Source: Flavobacteriaceae bacterium (GTDB taxonomy: Bacteria > Bacteroidota > Bacteroidia > Flavobacteriales > Flavobacteriaceae). Taken from it: 13,530 nucleotides of DNA. A program made the translations under genes and the position numbers. Positions 1-8,200 of the stretch are shown here, piece after piece. The notes under the pieces were generated by a model. That model had not been told where the DNA came from and did no database searches. It saw only the letters and a list, made by a program, of their open reading frames with translations. Positions within the stretch are counted from its first letter, which is position 1. Every line of letters starts with the position of its first letter. The stretch is taken from positions 1 through 13,530 of the forward strand of contig JAUWLK010000050.1 of assembly GCA_030613745.1 (NCBI GenBank). Reading direction: 5' to 3'.

Positions 1-993
1 TATTTATTTGATGTAGGGTTTCAATTGAGTTACACAGCAGTTTTTTCTATCGTTTGGATGCAACCCTATTTTAGTAATTTATGGAAACCCAGATATAAAA
101 TCATCAATTATTTTTGGCAATTATTAACTGTTTCATTTGCTGCACAATTAGGAATATTACCTTTAAGTTTATTTTATTTTCATCAATTTCCAAGTTTGTT
201 TTTTATTTCAAGTTTGGTGATAATACCTTTTTTAGGAATTATTTTAGGAGTAGGTTTTCTAGTTATAATTTTAGCATTGTTAAATTTTTTACCTCAATTT
301 TTGGCAACTTTTTATGGAGCCGTTATAAAAACAATGAATGATTTCGTGACTTTTATTTCGCATCAAGAAGCGTTTGTTTTTCAAGACATTTCATTTTCAC
401 TTTTATTAATGATTTTATTTTATGTGTTATTAATAAGTACAATGAATTGGTTAGAAACCAAATCAATAAAAAATTTATATTTTGTTTTAATTTCAATTTC
501 TATGGTTCAAATAAATCTAGTCTATGAAAAATTTAAAATTCAAAACACTAATGAATTTATTGTATTTCATCAATCTAAAAACTCAATTTTTGGAAATAGA
601 AAAGGTGATGAACTAACAATTTATCGTACACAAGATAGTATAATAAGCAAGAGATACTCACCAATTAGTTCTTATAAAAGAGGCTTGTCAAATCTTGATG
701 TTCAACAAAAATCATCTATAAAAAATATTTTAAAAATCAATTCAAAAAAAGTGCTAATTATTGATAGTTTAGGAGTTTATGATAATTTAAACTATAATTC
801 AGAAACGGTAATATTAATTCAGTCTCCAAAAATTAATTTTGAAAGAATGATTCAAAATACCCAACCAAAATTGATAATAGCTGATGGTTCAAATTATAAA
901 AGTTATGTAAGATTATGGCAAAAAACATGTGAAAACAGTGAGATTTATTTTCATAATACTTCAAAAAAAGGAGCTTATGAATACCATTATTAA
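1..993 (+). CDS. comEC: ComEC/Rec2-family DNA-uptake channel protein, C-terminal part (5' end cut by window edge)
   Basis: This is the last 330 codons of a polytopic inner-membrane protein of the ComEC/Rec2 competence family, which carries single-stranded DNA across the cytoplasmic membrane during natural transformation. The frame is open from base 1. The visible protein begins with the family motif DVGFQLSYTAV (residues 4-14), and GILPLSLFYFHQFP follows around residue 50. About five hydrophobic segments lie in residues 2-172. The rest, to residue 330, is a soluble tail with IADGSNYKSY at 293-302. The tail shows no HxHxDH metallo-beta-lactamase motif, so the nuclease-like domain of Bacillus ComEC is absent or degenerate in this part. 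A TTG at base 25 is not the start, because the conserved motif runs upstream of it. The family call is strong. A role in transformation here is inferred, since many Flavobacteriaceae carry the gene without shown competence. Confidence 0.9.
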   Translation, partial: YLFDVGFQLSYTAVFSIVWMQPYFSNLWKPRYKIINYFWQLLTVSFAAQLGILPLSLFYFHQFPSLFFISSLVIIPFLGIILGVGFLVIILALLNFLPQFLATFYGAVIKTMNDFVTFISHQEAFVFQDISFSLLLMILFYVLLISTMNWLETKSIKNLYFVLISISMVQINLVYEKFKIQNTNEFIVFHQSKNSIFGNRKGDELTIYRTQDSIISKRYSPISSYKRGLSNLDVQQKSSIKNILKINSKKVLIIDSLGVYDNLNYNSETVILIQSPKINFERMIQNTQPKLIIADGSNYKSYVRLWQKTCENSEIYFHNTSKKGAYEYHY

Positions 994-995
994 CC

Positions 996-1024
996 TTTGT
1001 CTCCTACAATTTTATGTATATTTG
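996..1024 (+). promoter_or_regulatory. Bacteroidota-type promoter (-33 TTTG, -7 TATATTTG)
   Basis: TTTG at 996-999 and TATATTTG at 1017-1024 match the Bacteroidota housekeeping consensus (TTG or TTTG near -33, TAnnTTTG near -7). The spacer is 17 bases, at the short end of the usual range. The -33 element starts 2 bases after the comEC stop codon. Transcription would begin near 1030 and give a leader of about 40 bases before the ATG at 1072. This probably drives the four-gene run to 5100. It rests on motif matching alone. Confidence 0.5.
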
Positions 1025-1071
1025 CTCGTTTAAAAATTTGAAGAAAAGATTAAAATTTAAAAATATATTTC

Positions 1072-2079
1072 ATGAAAATTATTGTGCCCATGGCAGGAAT
1101 TGGATCTCGTTTGAGACCACATACTTTAACAATTCCAAAACCATTAACTTTATTAGCAGGAAAACCTATTGTGCAAAGATTGGTTGAAGATATTGTAAAA
1201 GTTGTTGATCAAAAAGTAGATGAAATAGCTTTTGTAATCGGACCTTCTTTTCCAAAAGATACTGAAGAAAAATTAATAAAAATTGCTAAAAATTTAAATG
1301 CAGTTGGTAAAGTTTTTGTTCAAGAACAAGCTTTAGGTACCGCTCATGCAATTCAATGTGCAAAAGAATCACTTAACGGATCTTGTGTTGTAGCTTTTGC
1401 AGACACTTTATTTAAAGCTGATTTTACTTTAGATGCTGGTGTTGATGGTGCAATTTGGGTAAAACAAGTTGAAGAACCAAGTGCTTACGGTGTTGTGAAA
1501 TTAGATAATGGAATTATTACTGATTTTGTTGAAAAACCAGAAGAATTTGTATCAGATTTAGCAATTATTGGTATTTATTATTTTAAAAAAGGAGAAAATT
1601 TACGTGATGAAATACAATATTTGTTAGATAATAATATTACTGAAAAAGGAGAATTTCAATTGACCAATGCCTTAGAAAATATGAAGCAAAAAGGATTGAA
1701 ATTTGTTCCAGGAAAAGTTGATGAATGGATGGATTGTGGCAACAAAGATATTACTGTTGAAACCAACGGCAAAGTTTTGCAATTTGCTTATGAAGAAGGG
1801 CAAAATTTAGTTTCCAATTCTGTAGTTTTAGATAATTCAAAAATAATTGAACCATGTTATATTGGTGAAAATGTAATTTTAAAAAATACAACTATTGGTC
1901 CGAATGTTTCATTAGGGGATAATTGTTTAGTTGAAAATTCGACAATTGAAAATTCATTAATACAAACCAATACAACAATTAAAAATGCAAGATTAATGAA
2001 AGCAATGATTGGAAATCATGCTTATTTTGATGGAGAATTTACTTCAGTTAGCATTGGTGATTATTCAATTTTAAATTAA
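1072..2079 (+). CDS. Sugar-phosphate nucleotidyltransferase with C-terminal left-handed beta-helix
   Basis: A 335-residue cytoplasmic enzyme of the NTP-transferase (RmlA/GlmU/GalU-like) family, expected to make an NDP-sugar and pyrophosphate from a sugar-1-phosphate and an NTP. The N-terminal signature is GIGSRLRP at 9-16 with PKP at 22-24. QEQALGTAHA at 84-93 is a nucleotide/sugar-binding loop. The likely metal-binding Asp is D111 (FADT), EKP lies at 154-156, and the second acidic site is D221 in WMDCGN, where relatives more often have WxDxGT. From about residue 247 the protein has hexapeptide-like turns (IGENV, IGPNV, LGDN), the mark of a left-handed beta-helix. That tail could be an oligomerisation or an acyltransferase domain. 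The exact sugar and nucleotide cannot be read from sequence. The gene has its own promoter-like signal upstream and is followed after 3 bases by the TPR gene. Confidence 0.88.
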   Translation: MKIIVPMAGIGSRLRPHTLTIPKPLTLLAGKPIVQRLVEDIVKVVDQKVDEIAFVIGPSFPKDTEEKLIKIAKNLNAVGKVFVQEQALGTAHAIQCAKESLNGSCVVAFADTLFKADFTLDAGVDGAIWVKQVEEPSAYGVVKLDNGIITDFVEKPEEFVSDLAIIGIYYFKKGENLRDEIQYLLDNNITEKGEFQLTNALENMKQKGLKFVPGKVDEWMDCGNKDITVETNGKVLQFAYEEGQNLVSNSVVLDNSKIIEPCYIGENVILKNTTIGPNVSLGDNCLVENSTIENSLIQTNTTIKNARLMKAMIGNHAYFDGEFTSVSIGDYSILN

Positions 2080-2082
2080 AAT

Positions 2083-3075
2083 TTGTTCAAAAAAATAAAA
2101 GATATTGTTATTTGGATAGGAATTTTTTTAATTCCGATTTCTTTACTTGCTCAAGAAGATGTAGCTTCAAAGGAGGCGATGCTTATTGAACAGGAGAATA
2201 TAAATTTTCAAACTTTCTTTTTTGAATCTTTAAAGCAAAAAGCCATCGGTAATTATGATAAGGCAATTTATGCTTTAGAAGCTTGTAATAATATTAATAA
2301 AGAAAGTATCGCTATTTTATTTGAGTTGTCAAAAAACCATTTTTTATTAAATAAATATACAGAAGCTGAATATTATATTTTAAAAGGCTTAGAAATAGAA
2401 CCTTTAAATATATATATGCTTAGGTATTTAAAAGAGATTAAAACCAAAAAAAATGACTATAAAGGAGCTATAAATATTCAACAAAAAATAGTTGCAATAA
2501 ATCCAAGTGAAGAAGCAGATTTGGTGATTTTATATATTAAGTCTGGCGAGATAGAAAAAGCAATATCAGTTATTAAAAAATTAGATAAAAAGGATAATTT
2601 ACCATCGCATTTGGTTGCTTTAAAAGAGTCACTAATTAAAACAACACATGTTATTAATGAAAAGAGTAATAGTGTTTTTAATGATCAACCAAAAAGTAAA
2701 ATAGAATTATTAAAAGACAATTATAATTTAAAAAAAGACTTTAATTCTTTAAAATTGGTTTTGGAAAGAGAATTAAAGACCAAACAATATCTAAATTTAT
2801 TAAAAGACAGTAAAGAAGCTGTGAGCTTATATCCGGCACAACCGTATGTTTATTTAATGAATGGTGTTGCATTAAATAGTTTACGTAAATATAAAGAAGC
2901 AATAATAAAATTAGAAATTGGTTTAGAATTTATAGTTGATGATAATAAAATGGAAGCTCAATTTATGGAACAGTTAAGTTTGAGTTATAAAGGATTAGGA
3001 CAAAATAAAACAGCAACATCCTATTATAAAAAAGTATTAGATTTGCGAAAACAAATAAAAATAAAACATGATTAA
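2083..3075 (+). CDS. Exported tetratricopeptide-repeat protein, probable TTG start
   Basis: A 330-residue TPR protein of unknown specific function, probably periplasmic and acting as a protein-binding scaffold. Starting at TTG 2083 it has a convincing signal peptide: a basic start (FKKIK), a hydrophobic core, and cleavage likely after LLA at residue 23. There is no alternative start further upstream, because the stop of the previous gene lies one codon back in the same frame (TAA AAT TTG). The first ATG is Met33 (2179), which would delete the signal peptide. TPR-like helix pairs are seen near residues 50-145 (NYDKAIYALE, KYTEAEYYIL, DYKGAINIQQ) and again near 235-325 (KYKEAIIKLE, GQNKTATSYYKK). 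The last 8 bases overlap the DUF4292 gene. The family and export are fairly sure; the partner is unknown. Confidence 0.8.
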   Translation: MFKKIKDIVIWIGIFLIPISLLAQEDVASKEAMLIEQENINFQTFFFESLKQKAIGNYDKAIYALEACNNINKESIAILFELSKNHFLLNKYTEAEYYILKGLEIEPLNIYMLRYLKEIKTKKNDYKGAINIQQKIVAINPSEEADLVILYIKSGEIEKAISVIKKLDKKDNLPSHLVALKESLIKTTHVINEKSNSVFNDQPKSKIELLKDNYNLKKDFNSLKLVLERELKTKQYLNLLKDSKEAVSLYPAQPYVYLMNGVALNSLRKYKEAIIKLEIGLEFIVDDNKMEAQFMEQLSLSYKGLGQNKTATSYYKKVLDLRKQIKIKHD

Positions 3076-3841
3076 AAAAGGCATATTTTTAATTGTCATT
3101 TTAACATTAATAACCTCCTGCAAAAGTGCTAAGATTGCCGATTCTAATATAACAAATCTTTCTGCAAAAAAGATTATCAAAAAACACTATAAAGTTGGGT
3201 TTGATAAAGAAAGTATTAGAGCTAATTTATTAGTAAAATATAAAGGAAAAGCAGATTTACCAAAATTAAAAGCTTCTTTAAGAATGGTAAAAGACTCAAT
3301 AATTTGGTTGAGTTTTACAAAAATTGGTTTTCCAATTGCAAAAATTATGATTACACCAGAAAGAGTTCGGTTTTATGAAAAAATTTCAAAAACATACTTT
3401 GATGGAAATTTTGAATTGATAAGTAAGTCGCTGGGTACAGATTTTGATTTTCAAAAAATTCAAAACTTATTTATTGGAGAAGCTCTGATGAATTTAAAAG
3501 ACAAAAAATATTTAGTACAAATTCAACAAAATTTATATGAGTTAAAACCAAAAAAAAGTAATGAATTATTTGATATATATTTTTGGATCAATCCTTATAA
3601 TTTTAAATTGATTAAAGAAGAAATTCAGCATTCATCAAATAAAAACCAAAGATTAACGATTAAATATGATGTTTTTACAGAAATGAATAAAAGTTTATTT
3701 CCAACAGGTTTTGAAATCAAAGCAGTTGATAAAAAAAGAAAAACAGTTATTGATGTTAAATATAAAAATGTAATCTTTGACACAACAATGAGGTTTCCTT
3801 TTAAAATCCCGAAATCGTATAAAAAAATTGAATTGAAATGA
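3068..3841 (+). CDS. DUF4292 lipoprotein
   Basis: A 257-residue lipoprotein matching the Bacteroidota family DUF4292 by overall sequence and gene context. The N-terminus has KK, a hydrophobic stretch and the lipobox LITSC, with lipidation expected at Cys18. The residues after Cys (KSAK) contain no acidic cluster, so export to the cell surface by the Bacteroidota signal is not suggested and an inward-facing anchor is more likely. The body is rich in beta-strand-like alternation (LRMVKDSIIWLSF, VRFYEKISKTYF), which recalls LolA/LolB-type lipid-binding folds. I believe the family has been grouped with those folds, but that is not proven by the sequence here. The start overlaps the TPR gene by 8 bases and the stop overlaps the next start by 4 (ATGA), so translation is likely coupled. 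Its function is unknown. Confidence 0.8.
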   Translation: MIKKGIFLIVILTLITSCKSAKIADSNITNLSAKKIIKKHYKVGFDKESIRANLLVKYKGKADLPKLKASLRMVKDSIIWLSFTKIGFPIAKIMITPERVRFYEKISKTYFDGNFELISKSLGTDFDFQKIQNLFIGEALMNLKDKKYLVQIQQNLYELKPKKSNELFDIYFWINPYNFKLIKEEIQHSSNKNQRLTIKYDVFTEMNKSLFPTGFEIKAVDKKRKTVIDVKYKNVIFDTTMRFPFKIPKSYKKIELK

Positions 3842-5100
3842 GTTTTTCTCTGAAAACAAATATGAAAATAAAGCAATTAATTAGCATATTGGGTGATTTT
3901 CAATATTTTAATATTTTACTTTTAATGGTCTTATTTATTTCCTTTTCTACATCAGCACAAAGCAGAAAAGAGTTAGAAAAACAACGAATTAAACTTCAAA
4001 ATGAAATAAAAGAAATCAATACATTACTTTTTAAGTCACAAGAAAAAGAAAAAAATTTACTTTCTGATTTGTCAGATCTAAATAAACGAATTGATGTTAG
4101 AACAAAGCTGATTTCAACTATAAATAAAGAAACAAAACAACTTTCAAAAGAGATAAACGAAAACGAAAAAGAAGAAAAACAATTGCTTAACAGTTTAGAT
4201 ATTTTAAAAAGAGATTATGCCAATATGGTAGTCCAGTCCTATAAAAGCAAAACCAAACAAAGTAGATTGATGTTTATTTTCTCTTCTGACGATTTTTTAC
4301 AAGCATATAAAAGAATTCAATATATAAAACAATATGCTAATTATCGTGCCAAGCAAGGAGAAGAAATTACAGTTGAAACTGTAAAATTGCAAAATTTAAA
4401 CGATTATTTAAAAGAAATTAAAGCTGAAAAAGAAACCCTTTTGATTGTAAATCGAAAAGAAAAGGACAGTATAAATAAAGAAAAAATTTCGCAGGAAAGT
4501 ATAGTTAAATCGATTAAAAAGAAAGAAAAAAAGTATGTTGCTCAAATAAATAAAAAACAAAGAGATGAAAGAGCAATTGATAAAAAAATTGAAAAGTTAA
4601 TTAGAGAAGCAATTGCAAAATCAAAGAAAAAAACAAACTTAAAGAGTTCAGGTTTTGCTTTAACTCCGGAAGCTAAAAAGTTAGAAAAAGATTTTGTATC
4701 TAATAAAGGGAAATTACCTTCGCCTGTTAAACGAGGGATAGTTGTTAGACATTTTGGAAAGCAAGCACACCCTACTTTAAAAGGAATTACTATTGAAAGC
4801 AATGGAGTGTTTTATGCTACTGAAAAAAATGCAAACGCACGTGTTATTTTTAATGGTAAAGTATTGGCAATTCAGGTTTTACCCGGTAAAAAGAAAGCTG
4901 TTTTGGTACAACACGGGAGTTATATATCAGTTTATAAAAATTTAGATAATGTAACTGTAAAAAAAGGAGATATTGTTACTACAAAACAAGAAATTGGAAA
5001 AATACATACCAATAAAACTACAGGAAAAACTATTTTAGCATTTGTTCTTTTTAAAGAAGTTAATCGCCAAAACCCAGAAGAATGGGTGTTTAAAATTTAA
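3838..5100 (+). CDS. EnvC-like murein hydrolase activator (coiled coil plus degenerate LytM/M23 domain)
   Basis: A 420-residue exported protein with an EnvC layout: a signal peptide ending in STSA (residue 40), a long Lys/Glu-rich coiled coil at about 42-265, and a LytM/M23-fold domain at about 293-420 that opens with LPSPVKRG and RHFGKQ. The catalytic positions of M23 endopeptidases are lost. The usual HxGID region reads LKGIT (314-318), the YAHL position reads YKNL, and the HLHFE motif reads FVLFK (402-406). It therefore probably cuts nothing itself and, like E. coli EnvC, activates N-acetylmuramoyl-alanine amidases during cell separation. The partner amidase is not in the window. The ATG at 3838 overlaps the upstream stop (ATGA). 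It gives an unusually long n-region before the hydrophobic core (26-36), so ATG 3862 (Met9) is a possible alternative start. Confidence 0.85.
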   Translation: MSFSLKTNMKIKQLISILGDFQYFNILLLMVLFISFSTSAQSRKELEKQRIKLQNEIKEINTLLFKSQEKEKNLLSDLSDLNKRIDVRTKLISTINKETKQLSKEINENEKEEKQLLNSLDILKRDYANMVVQSYKSKTKQSRLMFIFSSDDFLQAYKRIQYIKQYANYRAKQGEEITVETVKLQNLNDYLKEIKAEKETLLIVNRKEKDSINKEKISQESIVKSIKKKEKKYVAQINKKQRDERAIDKKIEKLIREAIAKSKKKTNLKSSGFALTPEAKKLEKDFVSNKGKLPSPVKRGIVVRHFGKQAHPTLKGITIESNGVFYATEKNANARVIFNGKVLAIQVLPGKKKAVLVQHGSYISVYKNLDNVTVKKGDIVTTKQEIGKIHTNKTTGKTILAFVLFKEVNRQNPEEWVFKI

Positions 5101-5130
5101 TTCATTTCACTTAAGAAAATAACGCAAAAC

Positions 5131-5160
5131 AATCTATAAATATTCCTTTTTTTGTAGATT
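5131..5160. repeat. Inverted repeat in the envC-macroglobulin intergenic gap
   Basis: The arms are AATCTATAAA (5131-5140) and TTTGTAGATT (5151-5160). They pair over 10 positions with one T-G wobble around a 10-base loop. The stem is AT-rich and has no following T-run, so it is a poor intrinsic terminator. It could end transcription of the upstream operon weakly, or act as an operator, since its right arm covers most of the -7-like box at 5155-5162. Confidence 0.4.
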
Positions 5161-5162
5161 TG
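5155..5162 (+). promoter_or_regulatory. -7-like box TAGATTTG upstream of the macroglobulin gene
   Basis: TAGATTTG fits the Bacteroidota -7 consensus TAnnTTTG exactly. No TTG is present at the expected -33 distance (about 5128-5137), so this is half a promoter and may need an activator. Transcription would start near 5168, about 35 bases before ATG 5202. This supports ATG 5202 as the start rather than the TTG at 5160, which lies inside the box. Confidence 0.35.
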
Positions 5163-5201
5163 GAATTAAGATTCTTTAATTTTCTAAATATTCCGAATAT
5201 A

Positions 5202-8200
5202 ATGCGCTACAGTTCAAATTTCAAATTTATTTTAGCTTTTTTTATGATTTCTTTATTTTTTATCCAATGTGATAAAGAACAAATCTCAAAACCTATTGAT
5301 TCTGGTTTTACCGGATATATTTCAGCATTTACAAGCGGAGTTATCAGTAAAAAATCAACTATAAAAATACGCTTAACCGAAGCGCATAACGAAGCAAAAA
5401 TTAATGAACAAATTAGTGATGACTTATTTGAATTTACACCAAATATTGATGGGAATGCTTTTTGGTTAGATAGTCAAACTATTGAATTTAGACCTTCAGA
5501 AAAATTGCCATCAGGAAAGATGTTTGAAGCAGAATTTTATCTGTCAAAACTAATTTCTGTTCCTAAAAAACTAAAAACTTTAGAGTTTCAATTTCAAGTT
5601 TTAAAACAAGCAGTTGATGTTGATTTTTTAGGAATGGAAGCCATTGATCAACAAGATTTAAAGTGGCAACTAATTAACGGTAGTGTATTAACTTATGATT
5701 ATGCGGAAAGTGATAATATTGAAAATTCATTTATGGCTTTGCAAAATGGTAAAGAATTATCTGTAAGATGGGAACACAATACAGAGGGGAAAAAACATCA
5801 ATTTGTTATAGATAGTGTAAAAAGAGCAGAAAACAGAAACCAAGTTATATTACAGTGGAAAGGGAAATTATTGGGCTTTGACAAAGAAAGCGAAAAAGTT
5901 TTTGAGGTTCCGCCTTTAGGCGAATTTAAAGTTTTAGATATTAAAATAACGCAACAACCTGAACAATTTGTAACTATTTATTTTTCTGACCCTATCCATC
6001 AAAAACAAGATTTAGAAGGGTTAATTTATTTACAATCTGGCGCCAAACTCAAAATGATAAGGGAAACGAATGCGGTTAAAATATACCCTGTTTCTCGTCA
6101 AAAAGGCGAAGTTATACTTAAAGTGGCTAATGGTGTTAAAAACACAATGGGCTACCAATTAATGGAGGCTTTTGAAAGTAAAATCACCTTTACAAGCGTA
6201 AAACCAGCTGTTGAATTATTAGGAAAAGGAGTAATTATGCCAAGCACAAACGGTTTAATTTTTCCGTTTAAAGCTGTAAATCTAAATGCGGTTAATGTTA
6301 AAATTGTTAAAGTTTTTGAAAAAAATATCGCTCAGTTTTTACAGGTAAACCCGTTTGATGGTAATAGAGAAATGAAACGTGTTGGAAGAATTGTTTTTAA
6401 AGGAGAAATTGATTTAAAATCAGATAAACCTATAAATTATGAAAGCTGGAACCCTTTTTCTATTGATTTATCTAAATTGATAGATACTGAACCAGGTACC
6501 ATTTATAGGGTTAGTTTAAGTTTTAATAAAAGCCAATCTTTATATCCGTGTGAAGAAAATTCAAATGAGAATGGAGATAACTCTTTTTTTGGTGAAGATA
6601 AAGAAATAGCTTCGTATGATAATCCGTCTGATTACTATTATTATGACGATGATTATTACTACAACGATAATTATAATTATCAGGATAAAGACAATCCCTG
6701 TAAACCGACTTATTACATGGTTTCAGAAAGATTTATTTCTAAAAATATTTTTGCATCTGACTTGGGTATTATTGCAAAAAGTGGATATGGAAATACAATG
6801 ACCATTACAATAACCGACCTTAAAACAACCACACCAATTTCTGGAGTTGAGGTTGAAATTTATAATTTTCAACAACAAATAATAGATAAACAAACTACCG
6901 ATAAAGATGGCTTTTTACGAGTTGATCTAAAGAAAAAACCATTTTTGTTGATTGCAAAAAAAGACAAACAAATAGGGTATTTAAAGCTAGATGATGGTTC
7001 TGCGCTTTCTTTGAGTATGTTTGATATTGGCGGACAAAAAATTGAAAAAGGAGTCAAAGGTTTTGTTTTTGGCGAAAGAGGTGTTTGGAGACCTGGAGAT
7101 TCAATATTTCTTTCTTTTCTTTTAGAAGATAAAAACAAAGTTATTCCTAAAAATCACCCCGTAGCATTTGAGTTATATACACCTCAAAATCAATTGTATG
7201 AAAGAAAAATTAAAACAACATCGTTAAATGGTTTTTATGATTTTAGAACTGCTACTTCAAAAGATGCTCCTACAGGAAACTGGAGAACAAAAATTAAATT
7301 AGGAGGCTCAGTTTTTGAAAAAGTTTTAAAAATTGAAGCTATAAAACCAAATAGATTAAAAATAAATCTTGATTTCCATAAACCTTTTTTATCTGATAAT
7401 AAAAAATCAAAAGGAGATTTAGAAGTAAAATGGCTACATGGCGCTGTTGCGGGAAATCTCAAAGCAGATATTGAACTTAATTTAACAAAAGGAAGCACTG
7501 TATTTAAAGAATTTAAAGGTTATGTTTTTGATGATCCTTCTAAAGAATTTATGTCTGAAGAGAAAATAATTTTTGACGGAAAATTAGATGTAAACGGAAA
7601 AGCAATTGTAAAACCTGATTTTCAAGTGCAAAAAAATGCTCCAGGCATGTTAAATGCCCATTTTAAAATTCGAGCATTTGAAAAAGGTGGTGATTTTTCA
7701 ATTAATAGTATGAATATTTCTTATTCGCCTTACCGAGGTTATGTTGGTTTAAAAGTCCCAAAAGGAAGCGGTTGGAACGGAGCGCTTTATTCTAACGAGA
7801 GTAATTTAATTCCTATTGTTACGGTTGATGAAAGTGGAAAATTAATAGATAGAAAAAATCTAAAAATTGAAATTTATGATGTGTACTGGCGATGGTGGTG
7901 GGAAAGAGCCGATGAAGACAATCTTTCAAGATATGTTGCAAATCGCAATAAAAACTTAATCAAAACCGCAACAATAAGTACCAAAAAAGGTAAAGCAATG
8001 TATGAGCTTAACCTTGGCGGAAATTATTACGGTAGAAAATTTATTCGCATAATTGATCCTGTTACTGGTCATAGTTCAGGACAAACATTTTATGTTACTT
8101 ACAAAGGTTGGTGGGATAATGGTGGTAGTGAAAACCCTGGTGGAGCAGAAATGTTGACTTTTACCACAGACAAAAAAACCTATCAGGTTGGTGAAAAAAT

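Noticed and set aside
25..27. TTG as a start for the comEC-like frame
   Set aside because: The frame is open to base 1 and the conserved DVGFQLS motif spans the TTG, so the gene is simply cut by the window edge.
4542..4802. Reverse-strand open frames inside the EnvC, macroglobulin and DUF4292 genes (for example here, 6869-7138, 7235-7498 and 8543-8827)
   Set aside because: They are shadows of strongly supported + strand genes, with no recognisable domains.
5160..5162. TTG as the start of the macroglobulin gene
   Set aside because: It lies in a -7-like box and adds 14 residues before a complete lipoprotein signal peptide that begins at ATG 5202.
6616..6801. Overlapping + strand frame rich in Ile/Thr within the macroglobulin gene
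   Set aside because: It is a frame-shifted reading of the Tyr/Asp-rich repeat codons, and its low complexity is a by-product.
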